A DNA stretch of 64,000 nt from NCBI GenBank assembly GCA_018402235.1, contig JAGYJJ010000004.1:703256-767255 (forward strand), read 5' to 3'. Under the pieces are notes generated by a model. The model searched no databases and had not been told where the DNA came from. It saw only the letters and a program-made list of their open reading frames with translations. This document shows, piece by piece, positions 45,555 to 57,746 of this stretch; the stretch's first letter is position 1, and every line of letters begins with the position of its first letter. The position numbers and the translations under genes are program-made. The stretch is from Candidatus Nanopelagicales bacterium. Its GTDB lineage: Bacteria > Actinomycetota > Actinomycetes > S36-B12.

Positions 45555-46358
45555 ATGGCTCGCTATCCGGAGTTCGCCGGCAAGGTGCTGGTCGCCACGG
45601 GCGGCGCCTCGCTGATCGTCGAGGCGCTAGCACGCCAGTTCGTCGACAACGGTGGCCGGGTGGTTCTCGGTGATCTGCAGGACGAATTCGCCGAGCAGCT
45701 CGTCTCTTCCCTCGGTGGCTCGGGACGGTTCGTTCGCACGGATGTCACGTCCGACGGCGATCTCGATGATCTGCTGGCCGCGGCCGTCAAGGATTTCGGT
45801 GGCGTGGATTACGTGGTCAGCGCACATACAACTTTTGCCTGCGGCCAGTTGGACACCACTCGAGAGAACTGGCGGACATCACTTGATGTGAACGTTGCCT
45901 CGGCTGCGATGCTCGTCGAGAGGGCGGTCCCACTGATGCAACAACGCGGTGGCGGAGCTGCGGTGCTCGTGACCTCGGTGTCGGGCAAGGCATCGCAACC
46001 GAATCGCATCGTCTACCCCGTCACCAAGGCGGCCCTGTTGGGCCTGAACCGGAATCTGTCCCAAGCGCTTGCACCTTTGGGTATTCGGATCAACAGCGTC
46101 TCCCCCGGTTGGACCTGGAGTCGGAACATCGAGCGTCGGTACGGAACCCGCGAGCACGCGGACAGCTTTGCCGGAGAGTTCCACTCGATCAGGCGCATGG
46201 CCGACCCGGAGGAGATCGCCGACGCCATCTGCTACCTGTGCTCCGAAGGTGCGTCGTTCATCACCGGTGCCGATCTCGCCGTCGATGGTGGCTACAGCGC
46301 GCTGGGGCCCGAAGCACTCGGCCAACCGTACGAGAAGTTCCCGGCAATTAATCCCTAG
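45555..46358 (+). CDS. SDR-family protein of the inositol cluster
   Basis: A 267-residue SDR. The catalytic triad is present: Ser in LVTSVSGKASQPNR, Tyr and Lys in IVYPVTKAALLGLN; ITGADLAVDGGYSALG closes the fold. The cofactor loop is unusual: where TGxxxGIG is expected it reads VATGGASLIVEALARQF, so two conserved glycines are missing. It begins 2 bases after IolD. It may reduce or epimerise an inosose or a ring-opened acid, or it may have lost normal NAD(P) binding. It ends just before the 22-base tandem repeat. Confidence 0.78.
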   Translation: MARYPEFAGKVLVATGGASLIVEALARQFVDNGGRVVLGDLQDEFAEQLVSSLGGSGRFVRTDVTSDGDLDDLLAAAVKDFGGVDYVVSAHTTFACGQLDTTRENWRTSLDVNVASAAMLVERAVPLMQQRGGGAAVLVTSVSGKASQPNRIVYPVTKAALLGLNRNLSQALAPLGIRINSVSPGWTWSRNIERRYGTREHADSFAGEFHSIRRMADPEEIADAICYLCSEGASFITGADLAVDGGYSALGPEALGQPYEKFPAINP

Positions 46359-46363
46359 CACGC

Positions 46364-46462
46364 GGGGAGGTTCGGTGGTCCGGGCGGGGAGGTTCGGTGG
46401 TCCGGGCGGGGAGGTTCGGTGGTCCGGGCGGGGAGGTTCGGTGGTCCGGGCGGGGAGGTTCG
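46364..46462. repeat. 22-base tandem repeat, four copies plus a partial
   Basis: The unit GGGGAGGTTCGGTGGTCCGGGC repeats exactly in register at 46364, 46386, 46408 and 46430. A fifth, partial unit (GGGGAGGTTCG) ends at 46462. The copies appear identical. The array fills almost all of the 107-base space between two convergent genes. The first 11 bases of the unit are the same core found in the nested inverted repeat at 39802-39922. Confidence 0.95.
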
Positions 46463-46465
46463 CGG

Positions 46466-47908
46466 TTAGAGGTCGACGGCGAAGTACTGGGTCTCCAAGA
46501 ACTCGTGGATACCGTCGAAGCCGCCCTCACGGCCAAGGCCCGATTCCTTCATACCGCCGAAGGACGCAGCCGGGTCGGATGCGATGCCACGGTTGATGGC
46601 AACCATTCCCGATTCCATCTGCCGCGCCACCTTGATGCCCTCGCCGGCATCTTTGGCGAACACGTAGGAAATCAGTCCGTATTCGGTGTCGTTGGCCATC
46701 CGGATCGCCTCAGCCTGGTCTTCGAAGGTGACGATTGGGGCTACCGGTCCGAAGATTTCATTGCGGGTGAGCGTTGATCCGTGCTGCACGCCGCGAATGA
46801 TGTACGGGGCGATGAAAGCACCATCGGCCGGGACATCGCTTACCGCGGATGCAGCAGTTCCCTCGGCTTCCGCCGCTTGCACTAACTCGAGGATTTTGTC
46901 GCGCTCCTTGACCGAAACCATGGCGCCCAAATCATTGGACTGATCGATACCGGGGCCGATCTTCAAGCCCCGCAAAGCCGCCTCGAACTTCAGTGCGAAG
47001 TCGTCGGCGATCGAGGCGTGCACGTAGAAGCGGTTTGCTGCGGTGCACGCAGCACCACCGTTGCGCATCTTGGCGACCATGGCCCCTTCGACGGCCTTGT
47101 CCACATCAGCGCCCTCCAGAACGAGGAACGGTGCGTTGCCGCCAAGTTCCATAGAAGACGGAAGAACGCGCCTGGCAGTCTGCTCGAGCAGGAGTTTGCC
47201 CACGTAGGTGGAGCCGGTGAAGGACAGCGTGGCCACGCGTGAATCGGCCAAGATCGCTTCGGAGACCGGACCAGACTTGGACGTGGTGATGACATTCACC
47301 ACACCCGCAGGCGCACCGGCGCGCTCAAGAACGTCGGCCACCCACAGCGCGGTGAGCGGCGTCTCGGCTGCGGGCTTGAGCACCGTGGTGCATCCGGCCG
47401 CGAGCGCCGGCGCGAGCTTGCGGGTTGCCATTGCGGCGGGAAAGTTCCACGGCGTGATCAGGTAGGCCACACCCATGGGCCGGTAGTCGGTGATGATCGT
47501 CTTGTCGCCATTGGGGCCGTAGCGGAAGTCTCCTTGCACGTGCGCGGCGACCTCGGAGAACCAGCGGAAGAACTCCGCGGCGTAGACCGCCTCACCCATC
47601 GCATCGCGCCAAGCTTTGCCATTTTCCAACGCGATGAGCCGTGCGCAGTCCTCGATCTCGGCCGTCATGATGTCGAAGGCCTTGCGCAAGATCTCCGCCC
47701 GTGATCGCGCCGAGGACAGACTCCACGTCTGGAACGCTTCATGGGCTGCAGCGACCGCCTGAAGGCCTTCCTGCGGGCTAGCGTCACCGATCTCAGCGAG
47801 GGTCCCCAGCGTTGCCGGATTCACGACATTCAGATGAGTGGCCGTCTGCAGCCAGTCGCCGCCGATGAGAAGACCGGTGGGGGTGCGCTCGGGCAAGGCA
47901 GTGGTCAT
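46466..47908 (-). CDS. gabD: NAD(P)-dependent succinate-semialdehyde-type dehydrogenase
   Basis: A 480-residue aldehyde dehydrogenase. It has VAYLITPWNFPAAMATRKLA, KPAAETPLTALWVADVL, LSFTGSTYVGKLLLEQTARR, MELGGNAPFLVLEGADVDKA (catalytic Glu), and GGAACTAANRFYVH with the nucleophilic Cys. The sequence style (SMELGGNAP, GGMKESGLGREGG) fits succinate-semialdehyde dehydrogenases. Beside an inositol cluster it might instead act on malonate semialdehyde, but unlike IolA it has no CoA-type signature I recognise. ATG 47908 has AAGGAGA ahead. It converges on the SDR across the tandem repeat. Confidence 0.82.
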   Translation of the reverse strand: MTTALPERTPTGLLIGGDWLQTATHLNVVNPATLGTLAEIGDASPQEGLQAVAAAHEAFQTWSLSSARSRAEILRKAFDIMTAEIEDCARLIALENGKAWRDAMGEAVYAAEFFRWFSEVAAHVQGDFRYGPNGDKTIITDYRPMGVAYLITPWNFPAAMATRKLAPALAAGCTTVLKPAAETPLTALWVADVLERAGAPAGVVNVITTSKSGPVSEAILADSRVATLSFTGSTYVGKLLLEQTARRVLPSSMELGGNAPFLVLEGADVDKAVEGAMVAKMRNGGAACTAANRFYVHASIADDFALKFEAALRGLKIGPGIDQSNDLGAMVSVKERDKILELVQAAEAEGTAASAVSDVPADGAFIAPYIIRGVQHGSTLTRNEIFGPVAPIVTFEDQAEAIRMANDTEYGLISYVFAKDAGEGIKVARQMESGMVAINRGIASDPAASFGGMKESGLGREGGFDGIHEFLETQYFAVDL

Positions 47909-47981
47909 GTGTCTCCTTGAGGATTCGTCATGCTCAGGTTAGTGGGGTCCTTGGCGCCGCCAGGCTTACCATGGGTGGTCT

Positions 47982-49219
47982 ATGCGCCTAGTTCGGTCAA
48001 TGACAGTCATGCTCGCCGGCGGCGCGCTCGTGGCTGGTTTTTGGACAGTTAGTCCACAGGCGGTGCTGGCCAATGAAGTTACCCCCACCCCTGCACCAAC
48101 CGTTGAACTCACCCCGACCATTCCTTTGATCCCCATCCGGGATGTCCTGGGCGGTGGGCGGCTTGGCGAGACAGGACCCGTGGTGGACCTCACCGCGGGA
48201 GCCGCCGATCTGCCCAAGGTCAAGGCTCGCACGTGGGTGCTGGCCGATGCCACCACCGGCGAGGTGCTGGCATCGAAGAAGGCCCACAAACTCCGTCGCC
48301 CGGCGAGCACCATCAAGACCTTGACCGCGCTCACCTTGCTCCCGGAGCTCGATCCTGCTGCAACGTGGACGGGCACCGCCAAGGCACAAAACACCTACGG
48401 CAGCAGGGTCGGAATCCGTCAAGGACGCCAGTACACCGTTGAGGAACTGTTCTACGGACTGATGCTCCGCAGCGGCAACGACGCGGCCATCGCCCTCGCG
48501 CAGGCCAACTCCAGTGTCAAGCAGACCGTCGAGCAGATGAACGACGTTGCCCAAGGCCTTCAGGCGTACAACACCACCGCGGTCAACACGAGTGGACTTG
48601 GATGCACCCTGGCCAATTCTCCACCGCATACGACCTCACGCTGATCGCCCGTGCCGCCCTCGATCGCGAAGACTTCCGTCGGTACGCGACCAGCAAGACC
48701 GCGGAATTTCCGAACCCACGAAAGAAGCGAAAGAAACCCATCACTCTTTACAACCAGAACAATCTGGTGATGGACAACTTCCCGGGTGCTGTTGGCGTCA
48801 AGACCGGCTTCACGAGCAAGGCTGGACGAACATTCATCGGAGCGGCGGAGCGAGACGGACGTACCCTGATTGTTGCCCTCATGGGTATTCGCGAGCCGAG
48901 CGATGAAGCTGCCAGGAAACTCCTCAACTGGGGCTTCAAGAATCGTGACCGAGTTGTCCCGGTCGGCGAGCTCGTCACACCACTTTCCGACCAGACCACC
49001 GCAGCTATTACTGGGGCCAATGAGAACTTGGTTGAACAGCCAACGCCCAGGGTGCAATCAGCTGTGGAGTTGACCGCATCGACTCAAGAGCCCACGCTCG
49101 CGTCGCTTTCCCCCAGTGCGTGGGGATGGCTCACGGTCTTTTCGGTGCTCGCTGTTCTTGCGATGGTGGCGGCTGGTCGCAAAATTTTCACCAAACGACG
49201 GCGCGGATTCGTCAGGTGA
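47982..49219 (+). CDS. dacA: D-alanyl-D-alanine carboxypeptidase, frameshifted near 48605
   Basis: Reconstructed at about 412 residues. There is a signal peptide (SMTVMLAGGALVAGFWTVSP), then the penicillin-binding motifs: SxxK in RRPASTIKTLTALTLL, SxN in LRSGNDAAIALAQA, and KTG in GAVGVKTGFTSKAGRTF. A C-terminal membrane span (WGWLTVFSVLAVLAMVAAG) and basic tail KIFTKRRRGFVR anchor it. The frame breaks after NTSGL: two surplus bases, one in GG and one in CCC around 48600-48615, restore DAPGQFSTAYDLTLIARAA. It trims the terminal D-Ala of peptidoglycan peptides outside the membrane. It converges on trpS 4 bases away. Confidence 0.85.
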
Positions 49220-49223
49220 CCGG

Positions 49224-51162
<1,939 letters not shown>

Positions 51163-51166
<4 letters not shown>

Positions 51167-52377
51167 CGCATCTCCCTTTGCAGGTTCTCGTCGATCGACC
51201 CGAGAAAATCCTGTGTGGTCTGCCACGGCTGGTCTGGTCCGACGAGCAAAGCAAGATCCTTGGTCATCTTGCCCTCCTCGACCGTTTGCACACAGACCCG
51301 CTCGAGGGTGCGCGCGAATTCGCTCACCTCGGGCGTTCCGTCGAGCTTGCCGCGGTGCTCAAGGCCGCGCGTCCACGCGAAAATGGAAGCGATCGGGTTT
51401 GTAGAAGTCGGCTTGCCCTGCTCGTGTTGACGGAAGTGGCGCGTGACGGTGCCGTGCGCGGCTTCTGCCTCGACGGTCTTGCCGTCGGGTGTCATGAGCA
51501 CGGAGGTCATCAGCCCCAGTGATCCGAAGCCTTGAGCAACGGTGTCGGACTGGACGTCGCCGTCGTAGTTCTTGCACGCCCAGACGTAACCGCCCTCCCA
51601 TTTCAGGGCCGCAGCCACCATGTCGTCAATCAGCCGGTGTTCGTAGGTGATGCCAGCCTTCTCGAAGTCCGCCTTGAACTCGGCGTCGAATATCTCGGCA
51701 AAGATGTCCTTGAATCGGCCGTCGTAAGCCTTCAGGATCGTGTTCTTGGTCGACATGTACACCGGATAGTTCCGCGCCAGCCCGTAGCGGAAAGACGCCC
51801 GAGCGAAGTCGCGTATCGACTCATCCAGGTTGTACATCCCCATCGCAACGCCACCGGCAGGGAAGTCAAAGATGTTGAACTCCATCGGCTCAGAGCCATC
51901 GGCTGGAGTGAACGTCATCGTCAATGTGCCGGCCTTTTCGACCTTGAAGTCAGTGGCCCGGTACTGATCACCGAAAGCGTGGCGACCAACGATGATCGGC
52001 TTGGTCCAGGTGGGTACCAGGCGAGGGATGTTATCGATGATGATCGGCTCGCGGAAGATCACACCACCGAGGATGTTGCGGATAGTCCCGTTTGGCGAGC
52101 GCCACATTTTCTTCAGGCCGAACTCCTCGACCCGCGCCTCATCCGGAGTGATCGTGGCGCATTTGACGCCCACGCCGTACTTCTGGATTGCGTGGGCGGC
52201 GTCGATCGTCACTTGATCGTCGGTTGCATCCCGGTACTCAATGCCGAGGTCGTAGTACTTCAGATCGACATCGAGGTACTTCAAGATGAGTTCATCCTTG
52301 ATGAAGTGCCAGATGATGCGGGTCATCTCGTCGCCGTCGAGCTCGACGACCGGATTCACGACCTTGATCTTCGACAT
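51163..52377 (-). CDS. icd: NADP-dependent isocitrate dehydrogenase
   Basis: A 404-residue enzyme of the eukaryote-like homodimeric type, making 2-oxoglutarate and NADPH. Signature stretches: [20 protein letters not shown] at the N-terminus, [20 protein letters not shown] (Ser/Asn/Arg for isocitrate), and in the C-terminal half [20 protein letters not shown] and [20 protein letters not shown], the metal-binding Asp region, with the NADP loop [21 protein letters not shown] chose ATG 52377 rather than a longer unrelated extension that overlaps mdh. It lies 8 bases after mdh in the same direction. Confidence 0.95.
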
Positions 52378-52385
52378 CTTGCTCC

Positions 52386-53342
52386 TCACAGATCCTTGAC
52401 GTCGGCCTGCTTGGCCTTGACTGCTTCGTAGGCCTGCTCGAGCAGCGCTTTTTCGTCGGCGGTCATCGGTGTCTCGACCACCTTGCGGATGCCTTCCTTG
52501 CCGAGTTCGGCTTCGACGCCGAGGTATGCACCGGAGAGGCCGTACTCGCCATCGACCCACGCGCACACCGGCATCACTGCACCGGAGTCCTCATGAACAG
52601 CCTTTGCCATTCGAGCTGCAGCGGCCGAGGGTGCGTAGTAGGCGGAGCCGGTCTTCAGCAGCCCCACGATCTCTGCTCCGCCGTTGCGGGTCCGCTCGAC
52701 GAGTTCGTCGACCTTCTCTGCGGAGACCAGGTCGGTGAGCGGCTTGCCATCGACCGAGCACACTGAGGCAACGGGCACCATGGTGTCGCCGTGTGAGCCG
52801 AGAGTGAGGGTCTTCACCGAGGCAACCGGAACGCCGAGTTCCTCTGCCACGAAGTGCGTGAACCGCGCGGTATCGAGCATGCCCGCCTGTCCGAGCACCC
52901 GGTGATGCGGGAACTGCGTGACGATCTGAGCCAGCGCGGTCATCTCATCGAGCGGATTGGCCACGTTGATGACCACGCACTCGGGTGCATACTTGGCCAC
53001 GTTCTCCGCAACCTGGCGCATGATCTTTGCATTCGTCTCTATCAGGTCCATCCGGCTCATACCGGGCTTGCGCGGCAGGCCTGCGGTGATGATCACGATC
53101 TCCGACCCAGCAATGGCCTCGTAGCCCTCGCCGTTCGGACCGGTGGTCTGCCCCACGATCTTGGTTTCGAATCCTTCGACCCAGCGCGACTGATTCATGT
53201 CCAGCGCCAGACCCTCGGCCTTGCCCTCCACCACATCGGTGAGGACAACGGTCTCGAAGATGTCGTATTCAGCGAGTCGAAGTGTCGTCGTCGAGCCGTA
53301 GAAGCCGGCCCCCACCACTGTTACCTTGCCCATGCGCGCCAT
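52386..53342 (-). CDS. mdh: malate dehydrogenase (LDH-like type)
   Basis: A 318-residue NAD-dependent enzyme of the lactate-dehydrogenase-like MDH group. The cofactor motif is [20 protein letters not shown]. The substrate loop shows the two arginines in [20 protein letters not shown]; Arg in LPRKPG at the 102-equivalent indicates malate/oxaloacetate rather than lactate. The catalytic His is in [16 protein letters not shown] and [19 protein letters not shown] gives the Asp-Arg pair. ATG 53342 follows GAAGGG. It heads mdh-icd and comes after DUF3017 and folD as in related actinobacteria. Confidence 0.93.
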   Translation of the reverse strand: MARMGKVTVVGAGFYGSTTTLRLAEYDIFETVVLTDVVEGKAEGLALDMNQSRWVEGFETKIVGQTTGPNGEGYEAIAGSEIVIITAGLPRKPGMSRMDLIETNAKIMRQVAENVAKYAPECVVINVANPLDEMTALAQIVTQFPHHRVLGQAGMLDTARFTHFVAEELGVPVASVKTLTLGSHGDTMVPVASVCSVDGKPLTDLVSAEKVDELVERTRNGGAEIVGLLKTGSAYYAPSAAAARMAKAVHEDSGAVMPVCAWVDGEYGLSGAYLGVEAELGKEGIRKVVETPMTADEKALLEQAYEAVKAKQADVKDL

Positions 53343-53430
53343 GCGGAGCCCTTCGAAGTCGGGGGGAAGAAATCTTGACGTCAAGATACCTGCCCCGAAG
53401 GGCGCGTTTCTCGGTGGGTGAGAAGCCCGA

Positions 53431-53739
53431 CTACCGAGGCGGCGGAACCCAGAAGGCGAAGATCGCCAAGAGCGATCCGAGTACGCCCAAGACGATCACA
53501 TCCACCCGGCGAGAGCGCACAACAAGGAGCCCGGCTTCGCGGTCAGGAAGCAGCAGCCTCAAGAACGCCGCCAGCAAGACGCTCCCTGCGAGCACCACCG
53601 ACCCGCGCCGGAAGTAATCCAGCGACACCAAAGTCAGGGCGATTGCCACTCCGAGCAATACGACGATGATTGGCCATTGCCGCCACCAACCACTCGCGCG
53701 CAGGTCGCGCACGTTGTCGGGATCTTTGGAGTTACTCAT
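53431..53739 (-). CDS. DUF3017 membrane protein
   Basis: A 102-residue protein with three membrane spans (WPIIVVLLGVAIALTLVSLD, RGSVVLAGSVLLAAFLRLLL, VDVIVLGVLGSLLAIFAFWV) and a short charged N-terminus. RRGSVVLAGSVLLAAFLRLL-LPDREAGLLVVRSRRVD is the DUF3017 pattern. The family is regularly found between folD and mdh in Actinomycetota, which is where it sits here, 22 bases from folD. Function unknown. Confidence 0.85.
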   Translation of the reverse strand: MSNSKDPDNVRDLRASGWWRQWPIIVVLLGVAIALTLVSLDYFRRGSVVLAGSVLLAAFLRLLLPDREAGLLVVRSRRVDVIVLGVLGSLLAIFAFWVPPPR

Positions 53740-53761
53740 CGCAAGTATTCATCGCAACTAC

Positions 53762-54613
53762 TCATGAAATGGCGCGTTCGGCGGCTTCCACCACGTTGGC
53801 CAGCAACATCGCTCGGGTCATGGGGCCGGTACCCCCAGGCATCGGCGCAACCCAACCGGCTACATCGGCAACATCCTTAGCGACGTCGCCCACGAGTCCA
53901 GCATCGGTGCGGGTGATGCCAACGTCCAGCACAGCTGCGCCGGGCTTGACCGCAGCCGCAGTGACCATCGCTGGCACGCCCGCGGCAGCAATCACAATGT
54001 CTGCGCGCCCGATCTCTGCATCGATGTCCTTCGTGCCGGTGTGGCACAAAGTGACTGTTGCATTTTCGCTGCGGCGCGTGAGAAGTAGGCCAAGTGGGCG
54101 TCCAACCGTGACTCCCCGGCCGATCACCACAGCATGTGCACCAGCAATGGGTACGTCGTAGTAACGCAGCAACTCGACGATGCCGCGAGGTGTGCAAGGA
54201 AGTGGCGCGTCGATTCCCAAAACCAAGCGTCCGAGATTCATCGGGTGAAGGCCGTCGGCATCCTTTGCAGGATCCATCAATTCCAATACTCGGTTCGCAT
54301 CCAAGTGTTTGGGCAATGGCAGCTGAACGATGTAACCAGTAACCGTTGGATCGGCATTCAATCGTGCGATCTCAGTCTCGAGTTGCTCCTGGGTGGTGTC
54401 TGTCGGTAAATCGACGCGGATGGACGCGATACCCACTTCAGCGCAGTCCTTGTGTTTTCCGCCAACGTAAGCGTGAGAACCGGGATCGTCTCCAACGAGA
54501 ACGGTGCCCAACCCGGGCTTCACTCCGCGTCGAGCAAGTTCGTCGACCCGCTGCCTCAAGTCTTCCTTCACACGTGAAGCGGCTTGCTTACCATCGAGAA
54601 TCACCGCGCTCAT
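53762..54613 (-). CDS. folD: methylenetetrahydrofolate dehydrogenase/cyclohydrolase
   Basis: A 283-residue bifunctional enzyme that oxidises 5,10-methylene-THF to methenyl-THF and hydrolyses it to 10-formyl-THF. Motifs: [20 protein letters not shown] with the catalytic Lys of YVxx[57 protein letters not shown], and NADP loop [19 protein letters not shown]. It ends in [20 protein letters not shown]. It supplies 10-formyl-THF for PurN and PurH encoded just upstream. Confidence 0.96.
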   Translation of the reverse strand: MSAVILDGKQAASRVKEDLRQRVDELARRGVKPGLGTVLVGDDPGSHAYVGGKHKDCAEVGIASIRVDLPTDTTQEQLETEIARLNADPTVTGYIVQLPLPKHLDANRVLELMDPAKDADGLHPMNLGRLVLGIDAPLPCTPRGIVELLRYYDVPIAGAHAVVIGRGVTVGRPLGLLLTRRSENATVTLCHTGTKDIDAEIGRADIVIAAAGVPAMVTAAAVKPGAAVLDVGITRTDAGLVGDVAKDVADVAGWVAPMPGGTGPMTRAMLLANVVEAAERAIS

Positions 54614-54662
54614 GATCAGTCAACACTCCCTTGTGATGAGTAGTTATCCCTGTGCTCTCTCG

Positions 54663-55583
54663 TCATCTTCTCGCGGACACTACAACGGCCAGGAAAGCCA
54701 AGACGAGACCCGCAACAAGATTGGCGGAGATGATCGACCCGGGCGTTGGCGCGATCAAGTCCAAGACCACAGCACCAGTCAACTGTCCCGAAATGGACAC
54801 CAAGCCGAAGCGCAGGACCCCGAGTATCGGAACCACCCACGCAGCGACCGCAATAAAGACCACACCGATAGGTCCACCAAGGTAGAGCCACGCGGAACTA
54901 GGCAACTCATCGAAGGGGAAAGGATCCCCCAGAGCGGCCACGAGGATCACGACAAGACTCAAGGCGAAGGCACCTAGCGCGAAGTTGAGTCCTGTCGCCG
55001 TCCACGCGTTACCAGTAGCGCGAGCAACGCGACCGTTGGTGGCCTGCTGAAGCGCAGTCAGGCCACCCGCGACTACCGAGGCAACGAGTGCCCAAATCGC
55101 GAACCCAGAGACCGAAAGCCGCGGGATGACGGAGACGACTACGGCTAGTAATCCGATAGCCGCGGCCAACTGCCGATTTCTTGTAATCGCGAGAACCCCA
55201 ACTGGACCGATGCCCAAACGGTCGATCACCAACGAGTTGGCGGTCTGACCGGCCACCACGGCCACGGTGAACAACGCAACGCCGAGGGCAGGCACGGCAA
55301 GACTCTGCGCCCAGATGAAATATGCACCAAGAAAGCCGCCTGCCAACTGCCACGGAGCCAGTTCGCGCTCACGAACGACGCGCACCAGTTGCCGAACACC
55401 AGTGCGCCCAGACGAACTGAAGGTCAGCAGCCCGACAACGACGAGCAAGCCTGTGACGAAACTGACCGTGGCCGCATCTAGGCCACTGCCGATTTCGATT
55501 GCAAGCTGACCATTGATGCGCGCCTGGGTCGCAACCATGACGCCCACCAGGAACGCAGCAGATGACGGCAGCAGGCCGCGCAC
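54663..55583 (-). CDS. DMT-superfamily transporter (DUF606/YdcZ-like)
   Basis: A 306-residue membrane protein with ten spans in two similar halves. Each half shows the DUF606 (DMT_YdcZ) pattern: LVGVMVATQARINGQLAIEI with GLDAATVSFVTGLLVVVGLL in the first, and LQQATNGRVARATGNAWTAT with GLNFALGAFALSLVVILVAA in the second. WQLAGGFLGAYFIWAQSLAV is typical of the first half. The substrate is unknown. It sits between purH and folD, 7 bases after purH, an insertion relative to the usual order, so it may export or import a folate- or purine-related metabolite, or simply share a transcript. Confidence 0.83.
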   Translation of the reverse strand: MRGLLPSSAAFLVGVMVATQARINGQLAIEIGSGLDAATVSFVTGLLVVVGLLTFSSSGRTGVRQLVRVVRERELAPWQLAGGFLGAYFIWAQSLAVPALGVALFTVAVVAGQTANSLVIDRLGIGPVGVLAITRNRQLAAAIGLLAVVVSVIPRLSVSGFAIWALVASVVAGGLTALQQATNGRVARATGNAWTATGLNFALGAFALSLVVILVAALGDPFPFDELPSSAWLYLGGPIGVVFIAVAAWVVPILGVLRFGLVSISGQLTGAVVLDLIAPTPGSIISANLVAGLVLAFLAVVVSARR

Positions 55584-55590
55584 CCAGACC

Positions 55591-57156
55591 TCAGTGGAAG
55601 AAATGACGCGTGCCCGTGAAATACATGGTGATCCCAGCCTGTTTCGCGGCCTCGACTACTTCGTCATCGCGCACCGAGCCCCCCGGTTGCACCACAGCGC
55701 GAACACCTCCGTCAAGGAGCACCTGGAGGCCGTCGGGGAACGGGAAGAAGGCGTCGGATGCCGCGACCGACCCCAATGCTCGATCCCCTGCTCGGCTCAC
55801 AGCAAGGCGAGCGGAATCGACTCGGTTCACCTGACCCATACCGATGCCCACCGCACTGCCGGCTGAAGCCAACAAGATCGCATTCGATTTCACGGATCGG
55901 CATGCCGTCCACGCGAATTCCAGATCTCTCATCGTGACCGCATCGGCCACCTCGCCACTGACGAGGGTCCACGATGCTGGGTCATCACCGGCATCTCCCA
56001 CATCATCAATCGACTGCAGCAGCATGCCTCCGGAGATGGTCCGCCCCTCCATGTGGCGTCCCGGGTGCGGACCGGCAACCCGCAGAATTCGCAAGTTCGG
56101 CTTCTGCGTCAAGATCGCTAGCGCGTCGTGGTCGTACTCGGGGGCGATGAGAACTTCCGTGAATACCTCGACCATGGCCGTCGCCAACTCAGCAGAGACA
56201 GCGCGGTTCACAGCTACCACGCCACCGAAGGCCGAGACCGGATCGGTGGCGAAGGCCTTGTGGTATGCCTCCTCGGTATCGATGCCGATCGCGATTCCGC
56301 ACGGATTGGCGTGTTTGATGATCGCCACAGCAGGCTCGATGAAATCGAAAGCTGCTCTGCGCGCCGCATCGGCGTCGACGAAGTTGTTGTAGCTCATCTG
56401 CTTGCCATGAAGTTGCTCGGCGGTAGCCACGCCGGGTTCATGGTCGTGCGACACGTACACAGCAGCGCTTTGATGCGGGTTTTCGCCGTAGCGCAGAACG
56501 TCGCGACGCGACCACGAAGCCCCTACCCAGGTTGGGAAATCCGCACCCACGTGCGTAACCTCGCGCGCCATCCACGTGGCTACCGCGGTGTCGTAGGACG
56601 CCGTATGTGCGAAGGCCTCTGCCGCAAGTGCCGCCCGATGCGCATGGGTGAATCCCCCGCTCTCGATGGCATGGATTGCATCTGCGTAACGCTCCGGTGA
56701 CACAACTACCGCAACGTTGGCGTAGTTCTTGGCCGATGCCCGAACCATGGCCGGGCCACCGATGTCGATCTGTTCCACACAATCGTCGATCGGGGCGCCC
56801 GAAGCAACCGTGTCGGAGAACGGGTACAGATTCACAGCAACCAAATCAAATGCCGCGATGCCTAGGTCGTCGATTTGGCGCCGATGCTCCTCCTTGCGCA
56901 TATCCGCGAGAAGTCCAGCATGGATGTGCGGGTGGAGTGTTTTCACGCGGCCGTCCAGGCACTCTGGGAAGCCCGTGACGTCGCCCACGGGGGTCACCGG
57001 AACGCCGGCTTCTGCAATGACCTTCGCCGTACTTCCCGTGGACACAATTTCCACACCCGCGGCGTGTAACCCTCGCGCGAATTCGATCAACCCGGATTTG
57101 TCGTAGACCGACACCAACGCGCGACGAACTTTCCGACGCTCATCCACTGTGCTCAA
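55591..57156 (-). CDS. purH: bifunctional AICAR transformylase/IMP cyclohydrolase
   Basis: A 521-residue enzyme for the last two steps of IMP synthesis. N-terminal cyclohydrolase: [52 protein letters not shown]-like [20 protein letters not shown], and [14 protein letters not shown]-terminal transformylase: [57 protein letters not shown] (catalytic Lys-His). It ends with the expected [16 protein letters not shown] 57156 overlaps the purN stop by 4 bases (TTGA). Coupled with purN. Confidence 0.97.
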   Translation of the reverse strand: MSTVDERRKVRRALVSVYDKSGLIEFARGLHAAGVEIVSTGSTAKVIAEAGVPVTPVGDVTGFPECLDGRVKTLHPHIHAGLLADMRKEEHRRQIDDLGIAAFDLVAVNLYPFSDTVASGAPIDDCVEQIDIGGPAMVRASAKNYANVAVVVSPERYADAIHAIESGGFTHAHRAALAAEAFAHTASYDTAVATWMAREVTHVGADFPTWVGASWSRRDVLRYGENPHQSAAVYVSHDHEPGVATAEQLHGKQMSYNNFVDADAARRAAFDFIEPAVAIIKHANPCGIAIGIDTEEAYHKAFATDPVSAFGGVVAVNRAVSAELATAMVEVFTEVLIAPEYDHDALAILTQKPNLRILRVAGPHPGRHMEGRTISGGMLLQSIDDVGDAGDDPASWTLVSGEVADAVTMRDLEFAWTACRSVKSNAILLASAGSAVGIGMGQVNRVDSARLAVSRAGDRALGSVAASDAFFPFPDGLQVLLDGGVRAVVQPGGSVRDDEVVEAAKQAGITMYFTGTRHFFH

Positions 57157-57737
57157 CCGAAAGACACCGACCTTCCATTCACCGAGAGTCCACGTTCTAC
57201 GAATTTCTCCACCACATCCACGAGCAATACCCGTTCCACCTGCTTGATCCGCTCGTGCAGACTCGCTTCATCGTCGTCGCCCAAGATCCCGACAGGCTGT
57301 TGAGCGATGACCGGTCCGGTATCCACTCCAGCATCGACCACATGCACCGTGCAGCCCGTCACCTTGGCGCCGTAGGCAAGGGCATCATTCACGGCATGGG
57401 CGCCTGGAAATGCCGGAAGCAGGGCTGGGTGGGAGTTAATGATCGGTCCGGTAAGCCCCGCGATGACATCCGAGTCGATGACCCGCATGAAGCCCGCGCA
57501 CACAGTGAGGTCGGGGGCAAGGCTAGAGAGGGCCCCGGTGAGTTCGACATTCCATGCACGTCGATCAGGACCAACCGGTACCACGAAAGTGTCGATACCC
57601 GCGGCGCTCGCCCGGACGAGGGCTTTGGCATCGGCCACATCGGAACCCACGGCCACAATGTGGGAACGGATAGGTGAGTCGATGAGTGCCTGAAGCAGTG
57701 AACCCCTGCCCGATGCGAGCACAACTATCCGAGGCAT
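57153..57737 (-). CDS. purN: phosphoribosylglycinamide formyltransferase
   Basis: A 194-residue enzyme moving a formyl group from 10-formyl-THF to GAR. Motifs: [19 protein letters not shown] (phosphate loop), [20 protein letters not shown], catalytic His in [40 protein letters not shown] (Asp), and [20 protein letters not shown]. The ATG at 57737 opens MPRIVVLAS; a TTG two codons upstream is also possible. It follows the membrane protein gene by 9 bases. Confidence 0.95.
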   Translation of the reverse strand: MPRIVVLASGRGSLLQALIDSPIRSHIVAVGSDVADAKALVRASAAGIDTFVVPVGPDRRAWNVELTGALSSLAPDLTVCAGFMRVIDSDVIAGLTGPIINSHPALLPAFPGAHAVNDALAYGAKVTGCTVHVVDAGVDTGPVIAQQPVGILGDDDEASLHERIKQVERVLLVDVVEKFVERGLSVNGRSVSFG

Positions 57738-57746
57738 TCGCAAAGC

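Noticed and set aside
46364-46462. Possible CRISPR array in the repeated 22-base units
   Set aside because: The units abut without variable spacers and no cas genes are near; it is a simple tandem repeat.
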